24,853 bases of DNA. Source: Deinococcus sp. QL22 (lineage in GTDB: Bacteria; Deinococcota; Deinococci; Deinococcales; Deinococcaceae). The notes under the pieces are model-generated. The model was not told where the DNA came from. It saw nothing but the letters and a program-made list of their open reading frames with translations, and made no database searches. The translations under genes and the position numbers were made by a program. Location of the stretch: the NCBI RefSeq assembly GCF_023370075.1, contig NZ_CP097159.1:1-24853 (forward strand), read 5' to 3'. The stretch's first letter is position 1. Each line of letters opens with the position of its first letter. Positions 8,345-15,915 of this stretch are shown here, piece after piece.

Positions 8345-8742
8345 TTGCTCCTCCCGAGCATTTCCCGCCAGTCTAGATAGGCCCCAATGCAGAAAGGAGA
8401 GATGTTGGGCCAAGTCATCGGTACCATCTGGCCATTCCCAATCGGCACGAAAACCGGGCCCGCATAATCTTCGCGGTGCATCCATTCGGCGGCCTCTAGT
8501 TCACCCATGGTCAAGTCATCCCCACCAGCTAGAAGGCTAGTCAGGATCTCTTGTGGACTGTGTCCACCAAGTAGGAAGGTCGTGGGTAAGCCGGGAAACA
8601 AAGAAGGTTGTGGAATGGGATTAAGCGGGCGTCGTCCTTGCTGTACTACCAGCAGTTCTTTTGTTTCCACAACAGAAAGTACGTCACCTACACGGACTTC
8701 GCGGGCACTCCAGGGCAGCCAAACGGGTTCAGGGTTCGTCAT
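8341..8742 (-). CDS. Unknown 133-residue protein upstream of the terminase gene
   Basis: The gene starts at ATG 8742, with no strong ribosome site, and its stop overlaps the TTG start of the terminase small-subunit gene. This makes it the first gene of a three-gene overlapping set. Near the N-terminus, REVRVGDVLSVVETKELLVV looks like a beta-rich segment. The C-terminus is acidic and aromatic (AAEWMHREDYAGPVFVPIG). I do not recognise a family. Context suggests a phage-derived protein made together with TerS. Its start faces an AT-richer gene on the other strand. Confidence 0.65.
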   Translation of the reverse strand: MTNPEPVWLPWSAREVRVGDVLSVVETKELLVVQQGRRPLNPIPQPSLFPGLPTTFLLGGHSPQEILTSLLAGGDDLTMGELEAAEWMHREDYAGPVFVPIGNGQMVPMTWPNISPFCIGAYLDWREMLGRSN

Positions 8743-8744
8743 GT

Positions 8745-9794
8745 TTGCATATTGCCCTAGGTACGCAGTGGACCTGGCACGCTCTAAGTGCTCTACCGAA
8801 AAAGCAAAATATCAAGGAGTTTTCACAAGCGACTTGCGACGCGTTCGGGTCACTAGCATTGAATCGGTATACTCGGGCTTTAATCAATAATGTAGACGTG
8901 AAGTTTTACGATGATCTTTGCAAGGATGCTCAAGCATGGCTACACCTGTTTCGTCACGAACAAGCCTCCCAGATGTCTGCCGGCGAAGCAGCAGTTGGCT
9001 ACTTTCAGGTTATGCACCAGGTGCCCCAACCCATTCCGAGGCACTTTGAACAGGGAGATGAACCCATAAATGGTCTCTCACCAGAGGAAATAGTTGGATT
9101 GGATATGTTGCGTTCAGAAGTAGAGGTTGGGCATTCTCTTCTCCCCCGCATGTCGTCTCAAGTGCGACGCAAGGTACATGATCCGCTTTTCAGTGACTGG
9201 CGTATCTTACATTTTCATCTCGGTACTACGTTAGATCGTAGAGGGTTTTACAATCGCACGAACCATACTGCCTTCGCGTTTTTAGATAAGCACACCTTCC
9301 GACTTATAGCAGTATGGCCACACCATCCTCGACCCTATGAAGATATTAGGTTGCTTCATATCCTCAAACGGGATTGGCCCGATGTAATGGAACAGTACCA
9401 GGCTAAGGGAGTGACCAAGCTGTTTCCAATGATACAAACGCCAGAAGCGATCAAAATGTCGCGTAAAAAATTCATGACTATGATTGACTTAGACGGTGTT
9501 GCGTATTTTCCCCCAGGTGGTGGAATAGTCTCGAACGGGTATTCTTCTGAAGCAGTAATGCAACATAACTACATGGCAAATTTTACAAGCGAATTGCAAC
9601 ACGCTTGGGCTCGAAAAATGAAAGGACAAAAGGCTTCCTTTCATTTGCTCTCCCCAATTTCTTACGCAATTGTTGACAAGCAAAGACAATCTTGGATATT
9701 AGAGCAGTCGCATACGGAGCAAAGATTTATTTCTCTTAGCCCGGCCGCCTCTACACTCGTTAGTACGATTGTTTCACGATTGGCTTATATGTGA
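8745..9794 (+). CDS. Unknown AT-richer protein with HFHLG and GGG motifs; start uncertain
   Basis: The frame is open through 8661-9794 and reads as protein from about 8745. The only nearby in-frame start codons are TTG at 8661, 8745 and 8859, and none has a good ribosome site. An AAGGAG at 8814-8819 has no start codon in this frame at the right distance. From 8745 the product has 349 residues. Counting from there, conserved-looking elements are WRILHFHLG (HFHLG at 156-160), an aromatic/His segment RLIAVWPHHP, RDWPDVMEQYQAKGV, and VAYFPPGGG (from about 253). This order recalls an uncharacterised family often seen among accessory genes, but I cannot name it. The region is clearly AT-richer than its neighbours, which suggests transfer, and the missing start may mean a 5'-truncated remnant. 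Confidence 0.55.
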   Translation: MHIALGTQWTWHALSALPKKQNIKEFSQATCDAFGSLALNRYTRALINNVDVKFYDDLCKDAQAWLHLFRHEQASQMSAGEAAVGYFQVMHQVPQPIPRHFEQGDEPINGLSPEEIVGLDMLRSEVEVGHSLLPRMSSQVRRKVHDPLFSDWRILHFHLGTTLDRRGFYNRTNHTAFAFLDKHTFRLIAVWPHHPRPYEDIRLLHILKRDWPDVMEQYQAKGVTKLFPMIQTPEAIKMSRKKFMTMIDLDGVAYFPPGGGIVSNGYSSEAVMQHNYMANFTSELQHAWARKMKGQKASFHLLSPISYAIVDKQRQSWILEQSHTEQRFISLSPAASTLVSTIVSRLAYM

Positions 9795-10093
9795 TTTGGC
9801 AGGTAGTCAAGCAAGTTGAGGGACGAAATTGACCCGGGAAAAATTGGCGGTGAAAAGAGAAGCCCCACAAGAGAGACAGAACACCCCCCGGGGGGTCTAA
9901 AGGGGGTACCGGGGGGGGGTAGTACCCCCATTGCATTGTTTTGGTTGCGTCACCCCCAGCGGCTTCACCTTAAGAGGGTGAACACTTTTCAGCCCTCACC
10001 CTTCCATGTTTGCGGCCGCGCCTTGGCCCCGGCTTTCAGCGGATTGACACCCCAGTTCGCCCGCGTCACCCCCAGCCCCGTCACTCTGGCGTT
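9795..10093. other. Intergenic region with G-rich tract and short repeats
   Basis: No convincing gene was found in these 299 bp. The G-rich tract at 9883-9929 is described separately. A 6-bp stem TTCACC/GGTGAA lies at 9964-9982. The 14-mer GCGTCACCCCCAGC occurs twice, at 9947-9960 and 10063-10076. No promoter for the gene at 10094 could be defined. Confidence 0.5.
9883..9929 (+). other. G-rich quadruplex-prone tract with palindromes
   Basis: A 14-bp palindrome ACCCCCCGGGGGGT (9883-9896) is followed by five Gs (9902-9906) and nine Gs (9911-9919). The arms GGGGGTAC (9902-9909) and GTACCCCC (9922-9929) can also form a hairpin around the nine-G run. The spacing of G runs satisfies the usual G-quadruplex pattern on the plus strand. 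Confidence 0.6.
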
Positions 10094-10942
10094 ATGGCCC
10101 GCCTGACTCCCGAGCAACTGTCCACCGAGCGCTACACCGAGATCTTGAATTGCCTGTCGCGGTACGGCCCTGCGCCCCGCACCCTGCTGTCCAAGCATTA
10201 CGGCGTCCGACCGATTACGCGCCTGATTGACGAAGGCTTTCTGCGCACCACCCGCACGGTGCTCGGCACAGTCGTCACCTATAGGCAGTCACACTCCACC
10301 CTGGAGCTGGCCGGGGATCTGAGCCAGAGCACCTGGCGGCCCTGGGCCATTGACGGCCCGAATGCTCTGACCGATCACGCCTACCTGCACCTCTTCGTCG
10401 ATCACCTGCTCGATGAACGCTGGAGTTTCAATACATACGAATACCGGAAGGGCAATGCCGCCCTGACCGGACGTGCTCATCAGGATTGCGGGAAGTTCGC
10501 TTACGTGGGGCGGCCCACCCCAAGGCGGCATTGGGAGCACTGGCAGGCAGTCAACCAGACACGGCGGCAGCAGGGGTTGCCGCCCCGATTCCAGGGGCCG
10601 GGCTCACCGACGTGGGGCCAGTGCCACGCGGTGGCCACCTACAGCGGTGGGGGTCTCACGGTGGCCCGACTCCACCAGCTCCTCAAAGAGCGCCAAGCGC
10701 TCTGGTCTGCCCACCCCGGCAAACAGTTGAGTGCCTACGAAACTGGCAGCAGTCTCCTGATCGCCGCCCCTGACCTCACGCCTCTTCAGGGGGCATTGGC
10801 GGCCATCCGGCGTCAGGACGAATTGCAATATCAGAAACATCTCGCACGGCACCGGGAGATGCCGAGAGACTTTCCTGACCCGCCCGTGCTGATTTACCGG
10901 GTGGAGGCGTACGCCCTGCCCGTCAGTCGGCGTGCCCGGTGA
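10094..10942 (+). CDS. Winged-helix protein, possible replication-relaxation relative
   Basis: From ATG 10094 the product has 282 residues. Residues ~8-70 form a likely winged helix-turn-helix (EILNCLSRYGPAPRTLLSKH, then ITRLIDEGFLRTTRT, then a strand). A middle segment DHAYLHLFVDHLLDERWSF and a C-terminal segment with GGGLTVARLHQLLKE and SSLLIAAPDLTPLQ follow the order seen in replication-relaxation proteins (PF13814). The convergent gene at 10923-11660 shows the matching elements DTGYSQKRMVAKL and CVWATTTLGRV, so the two look like diverged paralogs. The 3' ends overlap by 20 bp. The start is uncertain because no clear ribosome site is visible; the open frame reaches back to 10010. The family link is inference from motif order. 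Confidence 0.6.
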   Translation: MARLTPEQLSTERYTEILNCLSRYGPAPRTLLSKHYGVRPITRLIDEGFLRTTRTVLGTVVTYRQSHSTLELAGDLSQSTWRPWAIDGPNALTDHAYLHLFVDHLLDERWSFNTYEYRKGNAALTGRAHQDCGKFAYVGRPTPRRHWEHWQAVNQTRRQQGLPPRFQGPGSPTWGQCHAVATYSGGGLTVARLHQLLKERQALWSAHPGKQLSAYETGSSLLIAAPDLTPLQGALAAIRRQDELQYQKHLARHREMPRDFPDPPVLIYRVEAYALPVSRRAR

Positions 10943-11660
10943 GGAGGTGCTGGTACGCCTTGGTCTTGAGGTACGGCTTGGCGTACGGGTCTTTGCCGGC
11001 CGTGGTGCAGTCCACATGCATGACCATCAATGAGGGCCGGGTTGCACTGTCGGGGTACAACTCTCCAAACAGTTCGGCCACCCGGTTCACTCGGCCCAGG
11101 GTGGTCGTGGCCCAGACACAGCTGTGGAAGCCTCGAGCGGCCACTGCCCTGAGCTTGGCGACCATTCGCTTCTGGCTGTATCCGGTGTCCACTTCGACCC
11201 ACCAGTTCTCCCCAGACTCTTGGCGAATCCAGCGGGCATCCCAGCGCGGTGCCGCCGCTTCCGCTTCCCGTTTTTTTCGGTACCGCGGCGTCTGGCTTAC
11301 CTTGGGATTCAGGGCCGCCCAGCTCCACTGGCCATCTACCACCGGCTTCTCGTCCTCTTCCAAGATCCAAGAATCCTCGGCCGCGAAGAGGCCCTGTTGG
11401 GTGATCAGGTATCGGGCTTCAGCCAGGCAGGCCAGATGCAGCAGGTCTCGCGCGGGGCGTCCGGTGTCCGCTGATTTCCGGCCGATGAAGGTGGTCACGA
11501 CGCCGCTCTGGTTTTGGTTGACACGAGTGCGAACTTCCAAGGTCTTGGCAGGCAGGGGCCCAACGGCCGCGCTCAGGCCCCGCCGGTCAGCCTGCACGGA
11601 CGTCCATACGCGGTCGATGTCCAGTTGGGTGCGAAGGGCCGCTCGAAGCTCCGGAGTCAT
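10923..11660 (-). CDS. Replication-relaxation-like protein
   Basis: From ATG 11660 the product has 245 residues; an in-frame GTG at 11705 would add 15, and neither start has a clear ribosome site. The N-terminal half is helical with HLACLAEARYLI. The C-terminal half has WIRQESGENWWVEVDTGYSQ, then KRMVAKLRAVAARGFHSCVW, resembling the acidic E-x-D-T core of replication-relaxation proteins, which act in copy control and DNA relaxation of plasmids. It is convergent with the gene at 10094 and their coding ends overlap by 20 bp, so high expression of one could interfere with the other. A long open frame on the opposite strand here is treated as a shadow. The family call is moderate, the role inferred. 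Confidence 0.6.
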   Translation of the reverse strand: MTPELRAALRTQLDIDRVWTSVQADRRGLSAAVGPLPAKTLEVRTRVNQNQSGVVTTFIGRKSADTGRPARDLLHLACLAEARYLITQQGLFAAEDSWILEEDEKPVVDGQWSWAALNPKVSQTPRYRKKREAEAAAPRWDARWIRQESGENWWVEVDTGYSQKRMVAKLRAVAARGFHSCVWATTTLGRVNRVAELFGELYPDSATRPSLMVMHVDCTTAGKDPYAKPYLKTKAYQHLLTGHAD

Positions 11661-11814
11661 GCCGCACTTTGACCGATGCAGGCTTACATCCAGGTCACAA
11701 TTCACCTTCGCGCTTCAACAACAGCGTGCGCTTGCACTGGGCGCAGGAATCTCGCTGACGGGCACGGACGTGGAAACAAGTTGTGATTTGGGTTTTCAAG
11801 CCCTCAGATCGGGC

Positions 11815-11871
11815 ATTGGGCAGCCCCGGGGGCCCCCAATCCGGGGTGAGCTTTCCACTTACAGCAAGTGG
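11815..11871. promoter_or_regulatory. Inverted repeats in the leader of the gene at 11933
   Basis: ATTGGG at 11815-11820 pairs with CCCAAT at 11835-11840 around a C/G-rich core. CCACTT at 11855-11860 pairs with AAGTGG at 11866-11871 around ACAGC. They lie 60-120 bp upstream of the ATG at 11933 and could be operators or leader structures. The 11706-11932 gap otherwise holds no gene that I can support. Confidence 0.35.
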
Positions 11872-11932
11872 GATCTTCCGTGGTGCTGTTCAACTCTCCG
11901 TATCTCACTTCAAAGTTTTCCTGAGGTTTCCA

Positions 11933-12472
11933 ATGACTGAATCCATTCCTGCAACCAATTTTTCCGACTGGCTGTCGGCCACCGAACTCACGTACAGGCT
12001 GGACGTACTTCCGGGACGGTTGACGAAGATGCTGATACTCGTTCGTGCTGAGTTCAAGTGGACTGACGAGGAGTTGCTGAGCTACATGCGCCCGCACCCT
12101 CAGAGCCCGAAGACGATGATTTACACGCACAACATGTTGACGCTGTTGTTGGAGGCGCAGGCGTTGGTGGCCAGCAACACGCGGATGTCCTTTGCTGAAG
12201 CGTTGAGTGTTCTCAACGGCACGCAGGTCAATGCCCGCACTGGGGAGCTCGGGCGAGTCTTGGAAGCGCGAATGGATTCCTTCGAGGCTCGCTTATCGGA
12301 CATCGAGGGGGTGACGGAGGAGACTCGGCGCATGGTGAGTCTGGTGTTGACCACGCTGAATCAGCGGTTACCGAAACCGCCTGTCGTGGTGGCCGCTCCA
12401 GTGGCTGCTGTGGTACCCGCCCGTGTCGAGCCGTTGGCTTGGGGAGAATCACAAGACGAACGTCACCTGTAA
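11933..12472 (+). CDS. Unknown protein with coiled-coil segment
   Basis: The ATG at 11933 follows TGAGG by six bases and starts a 179-residue product. An N-terminal helical region includes LTYRLDVLPGRLTKMLILVR and EEAQALVASN-like helices. Residues ~105-145 (LGRVLEARMDSFEARLSDIE) have coiled-coil heptads. The C-terminus is a Pro/Ala/Val-rich low-complexity tail. This layout, helical DNA-binding-like head, coiled coil and flexible tail, is seen in plasmid regulatory proteins, but I recognise no family. An intrinsic terminator follows 25 bp after the stop, so it is probably a single-gene transcript. Confidence 0.65.
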   Translation: MTESIPATNFSDWLSATELTYRLDVLPGRLTKMLILVRAEFKWTDEELLSYMRPHPQSPKTMIYTHNMLTLLLEAQALVASNTRMSFAEALSVLNGTQVNARTGELGRVLEARMDSFEARLSDIEGVTEETRRMVSLVLTTLNQRLPKPPVVVAAPVAAVVPARVEPLAWGESQDERHL

Positions 12473-12497
12473 TTCTGGGAAGAGCTGACCAAAGAAG

Positions 12498-12530
12498 AAA
12501 GGCGACCCTGTGGGGATCGCCTTTGATTTC
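12498..12530 (+). terminator. Intrinsic terminator
   Basis: AAAGGCGA (12498-12505) pairs perfectly with TCGCCTTT (12517-12524), extended inward by CCC/GGG with one bulged A, then GATTTCTC. It ends the transcript of the gene at 11933-12472. Confidence 0.7.
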
Positions 12531-12662
12531 TCTAAGATAGCGCGGTATGCAGGCGGTGTCTAGTCCATACATGCGATCTCGAAAGGATCCTCGGAGTCAA
12601 TGCCCAACCTCATGCCTGCTCTACCAAGGCATTCGGGATACCTCTATTAAGGCAAGATCACC

Positions 12663-14528
12663 TTAGGGCCGATGCCACCGGAAGACGTCAAACGTGCCGT
12701 TGGTATCGCCGGGAACCAGGTCATCGGCATCGGAGTAAAAGGCGACTGAGTGCCCATCCGCGCTGATGGACGGCTGAAGGGTGAGGCCAGTACTCTGCAA
12801 ACCGTCCCTCTTCACGTTGATTCGGGTGGTGGTGCTCATTTGCAAGTCGCGCACAAAGACGTCCGTCGCACCGTTGGTATCACCTGGAACAAAGTTGTTG
12901 GCGTCGGAGTTGAAAGCGACCCAGCGTCCATCCGAACTGATGACAGGCTTGTCACTGAAGCCAGTACTCTGCGCACCGTCATTCGTTAGGCTGACCCGAG
13001 TGGTGGTACCTGCTTGAAGGTCGCGCACAAAGACATCAGTCGCGCCGTTGGTATCGTTAGGGATCAGGTTGCTGGCAAAGGAGTTGAAAGCGACCCAGCG
13101 TCCATCCGCGCTGATGGAAGGTTGGTCACTAAGGTTATTGCTTTGCGATCCGTCATTCGCCAAACTGATGCGGGTGGTCGTGCCCGTTTGTAGGTTGCGC
13201 ATAAAAACATCAGACTGATTGTTGGTGTCGCTGGAGATTAGGTTGCTGGCGTAAGAATTAAAGACGACCCAGCGTCCATCCGCGCTGATGGAGGATTGGT
13301 CACTGAAGCCATTACTTTGCGATCCGTCATTCGCCAGGCTGACCCGAGTGGTGGTACCTGCTTGAAGGTCGCGCACAAAGACATCACGGTCGCCGTTGGT
13401 ATCGCCAGGAACCAGATTGCTGGCGAAGGAGGAGAAGGCGATCAACCGCCCATCCGCACTGATCGAAGAATTGAAATTGAAACTGCCGCTATTGCTCTGC
13501 GATCCATCATTGGCCAGGCTGACCCGAGTGGTGGTGCCCGCTTGAAGGTCACGCACGAAGACATCTCGGTGGCCGTTGGTATCGCCGGGAACCAAGTTGC
13601 TGGCATTGGAGACAAAGACGACCCACCGCCCATCCACGCTGATAGAGGGATTAAGGGCGTAGCCATTACTCTGCGAGCCGTCATTCGCTACGCTGGCCCG
13701 GGTGGTGGTGCCTGCTTGAATGTTGTGCACAAAGACGTCAGTTTGAGTATTGGTATCGCCGGGAACCAGGTTGCTGGCAGTGGAAACGAAGGCCACCAAG
13801 CGCCCGTTCGCGCTGATAGAAGAATCGTAACTGTCCTCATTGCCTTCCGAACCGTCATTGGACAAGCTCATCCGTTCCAAGGTTGAAGAGGCAGGCGGCA
13901 CGGAGGTCTGGCAGAAAACCAAGGGTTTGGCCCAATCTGCATGGTCGTAGTGGATGTTGTCGCCCGCATCGGTGACCACCAGGCGCAATTCCTGCTTGCC
14001 CGTGATATCGAGGTCAATCGTTTTGGTCGCGCTCGCGCCGGTCATGGTGCCGCTGTCATAGGCTTTTTGACCGTCCAAATACACTTGAAACACCACGCTG
14101 CCTTTGCTGCCGACTTCATCATCAATGCCGATCTGGCTGGTGAAGCGAGTACACGTCGCGTCTGTGCCTTTGAGGCTGAAGCGCAACTCGCTGCCCGCGT
14201 GGGTACCGAACCCACGGGCATACGTAATGCCGTTGAGGGTGAGCGTCTTGCCATCTCCGGCCTGTTGTTCCCCATTGGAGCGGTCGATCTCGATGGGGCC
14301 CCAACTGTTGCGGGCGGCGAGGATCGGCTCGTAGTAGAGGTTGTTCTCTCCAGCGGTCAGGCTCAGTGGGGTGAGCTGGTTTGGGGAGGCGGTGTAGGCC
14401 CAGGGATAACTCACGCCACCTGCATACGGATCGGCGGTCACAGATGAGGGGGACTGACCGCAGGCGGTCAACGCGAGGGTGAGGGCGCTTCCGACCAGCA
14501 GGGAACGGGCAACAACGCGGTGCATCAT
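12663..14528 (-). CDS. Lipoprotein with NPCBM domain and seven-bladed beta-propeller
   Basis: The 621-residue protein begins with a lipoprotein signal peptide whose lipobox LTAC places the lipidated Cys at residue 23. It should therefore be anchored to the cell envelope. Residues ~46-205 match an NPCBM carbohydrate-binding module (SWGPIEIDRSNGEQ, ARGFGTHAGSELRF, GIDDEVGSKGSVVFQVYLDG). Seven repeats of about 58 residues then run to the end, each with SISADGRWVAFNS, a D-T-N-G-x-x-D-V-F loop and DLQAGTTTR. Seven such units predict a closed TolB/WD40-like propeller, and the Asp/Asn loops may bind calcium. A role in binding envelope or extracellular polysaccharide is inferred. Start ATG 14528 has AAAGG upstream; ATG 14525 is equivalent. 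Confidence 0.88.
   Translation of the reverse strand: MMHRVVARSLLVGSALTLALTACGQSPSSVTADPYAGGVSYPWAYTASPNQLTPLSLTAGENNLYYEPILAARNSWGPIEIDRSNGEQQAGDGKTLTLNGITYARGFGTHAGSELRFSLKGTDATCTRFTSQIGIDDEVGSKGSVVFQVYLDGQKAYDSGTMTGASATKTIDLDITGKQELRLVVTDAGDNIHYDHADWAKPLVFCQTSVPPASSTLERMSLSNDGSEGNEDSYDSSISANGRLVAFVSTASNLVPGDTNTQTDVFVHNIQAGTTTRASVANDGSQSNGYALNPSISVDGRWVVFVSNASNLVPGDTNGHRDVFVRDLQAGTTTRVSLANDGSQSNSGSFNFNSSISADGRLIAFSSFASNLVPGDTNGDRDVFVRDLQAGTTTRVSLANDGSQSNGFSDQSSISADGRWVVFNSYASNLISSDTNNQSDVFMRNLQTGTTTRISLANDGSQSNNLSDQPSISADGRWVAFNSFASNLIPNDTNGATDVFVRDLQAGTTTRVSLTNDGAQSTGFSDKPVISSDGRWVAFNSDANNFVPGDTNGATDVFVRDLQMSTTTRINVKRDGLQSTGLTLQPSISADGHSVAFYSDADDLVPGDTNGTFDVFRWHRP
12667..13889 (-). repeat. 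Seven tandem ~174-bp coding repeats
   Basis: The propeller blades are also visible as DNA repeats with a 174-bp period, for example the nearly identical segments near 12849 and 13023. Neighbouring copies are very similar, so blade number could vary by recombination. Confidence 0.85.
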
Positions 14529-14816
14529 GGAGGGCCTTTAGCCACAGCATGTGAGAGGATGTGCGGCTAGAAGAAGCGTATGCCGCCAGTATCTCAATGT
14601 CCTTTCATGGTTTTTTCATGGAAATAACCCATAGATCAGTCTGGTCGAGCTCTCTACGCCGTGCCTGTGCAACCTGCGCTGTCCCGATGCCCGGTGCTTC
14701 AATAAGCTTGAGCTCGCAAAACATGACCCATGCTTGGAAGGCAGAAGCGAGCATTTGCCGTTGATACATATGGTTACCATCGGCTGAATCGCGTTCTGAT
14801 CCCAAGCCTTATCTCC
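14529..14816. other. Intergenic region, no supported gene
   Basis: This 288-bp gap separates the lipoprotein start from the end of the partition operon. It contains a 66-codon minus-strand frame (14605-14805) that lacks a ribosome site and family resemblance. Near 14608-14625 the sequence TTTCATGG occurs twice around a T run. I see no clear terminator for the partition genes. Confidence 0.4.
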
Positions 14817-15143
14817 CTACCGTTTCGTCAACCGAGCCGTGATCCGAGCACGCAAATCCGGGTCATCGTTGAGTGCTTGGAGCAGTTCGTCCAATACGCC
14901 TTCTTGACTTACCGGCCAACCCGCACGTTTGAGTTCCATCACATAGTCGTCAAGGGCAGCCTTGCGTGAGGGGCGCACCCGTGTGCTGAATGGACGACGC
15001 TCTTCAAACGAGGGTGCAGGCGGGATGGTTGTAGAGGTGGCTGAATCCTGAGGAGTTGCCTCAGTTGTCGGTTGAGCACTTTCAACGGGTAAGTCGGGGG
15101 TAGGTGGAGTGACAAAGCTGCCGAAGCGGGGCTTCTTGGTCAT
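14817..15143 (-). CDS. Ribbon-helix-helix partition protein (ParB/ParG-like)
   Basis: The 108-residue partner of ParA would bind the plasmid centromere and stimulate the ATPase. Residues 1-50 are a Pro/Ser/Thr-rich flexible tail. Residues ~52-91 fit a ribbon-helix-helix fold: strand FSTRVRPS, helix AALDDYVMELKRAG, helix SQEGVLDELLQALN. In ParG-type proteins the same plan, mobile tail plus RHH, is used to activate ParF and to repress the operon. The ATG at 15143 overlaps the parA stop as ATGA, so the two are translated together. It would likely bind the inverted repeat at 15788-15817. Family by architecture; exact centromere unknown. Confidence 0.75.
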   Translation of the reverse strand: MTKKPRFGSFVTPPTPDLPVESAQPTTEATPQDSATSTTIPPAPSFEERRPFSTRVRPSRKAALDDYVMELKRAGWPVSQEGVLDELLQALNDDPDLRARITARLTKR

Positions 15144-15751
15144 CAGCAGACTTCCACAGTCAACCCAAGAATGTCACTCCAAGCATTCTCTGACCGAGGG
15201 TCTACGGCGTCTTTGACCAGCGTACCCTGCTCGTGAGCGCGTTCATGGGCGGTGTAGCGCCGGATCACGGTTTCACAAACTTGGAAGCCCGCAGCTCGCA
15301 GCTCGTCACGGGCGGCTTGGCCCACACTGCCAACGGGTGGGGCCTTCGTGATGACCACACGCACCTTCTCCATGTTGCCGCCGGCTTGGGCAAGTTGACC
15401 CAGCAGCCGCGCCGTGGCTTCAACCTCCACACTGTTGGGTGCAGTCGGGACTAGGACCACATTGGCTGAACGGGTGAGGTCACTCATGTCGCCGACCGCT
15501 GGGCGGCCCTCTGTATCGACCACCAGGTACCGGAGCCCTGCTGGAAGTTCCTGGCCTTCCAGCAGGGGGATGATGGGGAGGCTCCCACGCTCTAACCAGC
15601 CTCGACTGGTTTGAATGGCTGCATCAGCATCAATCAGTGCGGTCTTCCCCCTCACGGATAGTGCGCCCGCGAGGTTGACGGCGAGGGTACTTTTCCCCAC
15701 TCCACCTTTCAGGGAAGTGAGTGCAACGATGTATGGGGCAGCAGAAGGCAT
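15143..15751 (-). CDS. parA: ParA-type partition ATPase
   Basis: This 202-residue Walker-type ATPase drives plasmid segregation. The deviant Walker A motif KGGVGKST occupies residues 15-22 with signature lysines K15 and K20. YLVVDTEG is the A'/Walker B region and ANVVLVPTAPNSVEV follows as in ParA/MinD proteins. The short length and absence of an N-terminal HTH place it in the small type Ib ParF-like group, which pairs with RHH proteins, as here. The start ATG 15751 is chosen because the conserved strand begins just after it and because it is placed exactly seven bases after a TACTTT -10 box, a leaderless arrangement. An in-frame upstream extension to 15859 would include the operator and is unlikely. 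Confidence 0.93.
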   Translation of the reverse strand: MPSAAPYIVALTSLKGGVGKSTLAVNLAGALSVRGKTALIDADAAIQTSRGWLERGSLPIIPLLEGQELPAGLRYLVVDTEGRPAVGDMSDLTRSANVVLVPTAPNSVEVEATARLLGQLAQAGGNMEKVRVVITKAPPVGSVGQAARDELRAAGFQVCETVIRRYTAHERAHEQGTLVKDAVDPRSENAWSDILGLTVEVC

Positions 15752-15787
15752 TCGGCCTAAAGTACGTGAAGGAATGCATCCTGTCAC
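15752..15787 (-). promoter_or_regulatory. Leaderless promoter of parA
   Basis: On the minus strand GTGACA (15787-15782) is a near-consensus -35 and TACTTT (15764-15759) a -10, separated by 17 bp. Seven bases separate the -10 from the ATG at 15751, so the transcript should begin at or next to the start codon. Confidence 0.7.
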
Positions 15788-15817
15788 TCTTTCATCTATA
15801 AATGAATGTATGAAAGA
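15788..15817. promoter_or_regulatory. Inverted repeat operator/centromere candidate for parA operon
   Basis: TCTTTCAT (15788-15795) and ATGAAAGA (15810-15817) are perfect inverted arms, with a further ATGAA at 15802-15806 between them. The element abuts the parA -35 box, the usual place for the RHH protein to bind for autoregulation, and may also act as the centromere. Confidence 0.6.
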
Positions 15818-15902
15818 AAACATGAGAGATCTGTATCGCGTACACAGACGCAGAACCAACTCAACCGATGCAAACTTTCAAGTTTAGGTACTGCGCCTCG
15901 AA

Positions 15903-15908
15903 TACACT
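15903..15908 (+). promoter_or_regulatory. -10 box of a leaderless promoter for the PIN-domain gene
   Basis: TACACT is followed by exactly seven bases and then the ATG at 15916, matching the TAnnnT-N7-ATG pattern. The -35 is weak. This favours the start at 15916 over 15868. Confidence 0.5.
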
Positions 15909-15915
15909 CAGAGGA

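Noticed and set aside
9816..10106. 96-codon frame across the G-rich region
   Set aside because: Low-complexity Gly/Pro/Arg sequence caused by homopolymers; no family or ribosome site.
10939..11940. 333-codon plus-strand frame opposite the gene at 10923-11660
   Set aside because: Its composition (Ser/Arg/Thr-rich) is that of an antisense shadow, and the minus-strand frame has recognisable structured motifs.
13296..13886. 196-codon plus-strand frame opposite the lipoprotein
   Set aside because: Its repeats mirror the propeller repeats of the minus strand; the lipoprotein with lipobox and NPCBM domain is the real gene.
12667..13889. Regular repeats as a CRISPR array
   Set aside because: The 174-bp units are continuous coding repeats without spacers.
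14605..14805. 66-codon minus-strand frame in the gap before the lipoprotein
   Set aside because: No ribosome site or recognisable motif; a decayed gene fragment is possible but unsupported.
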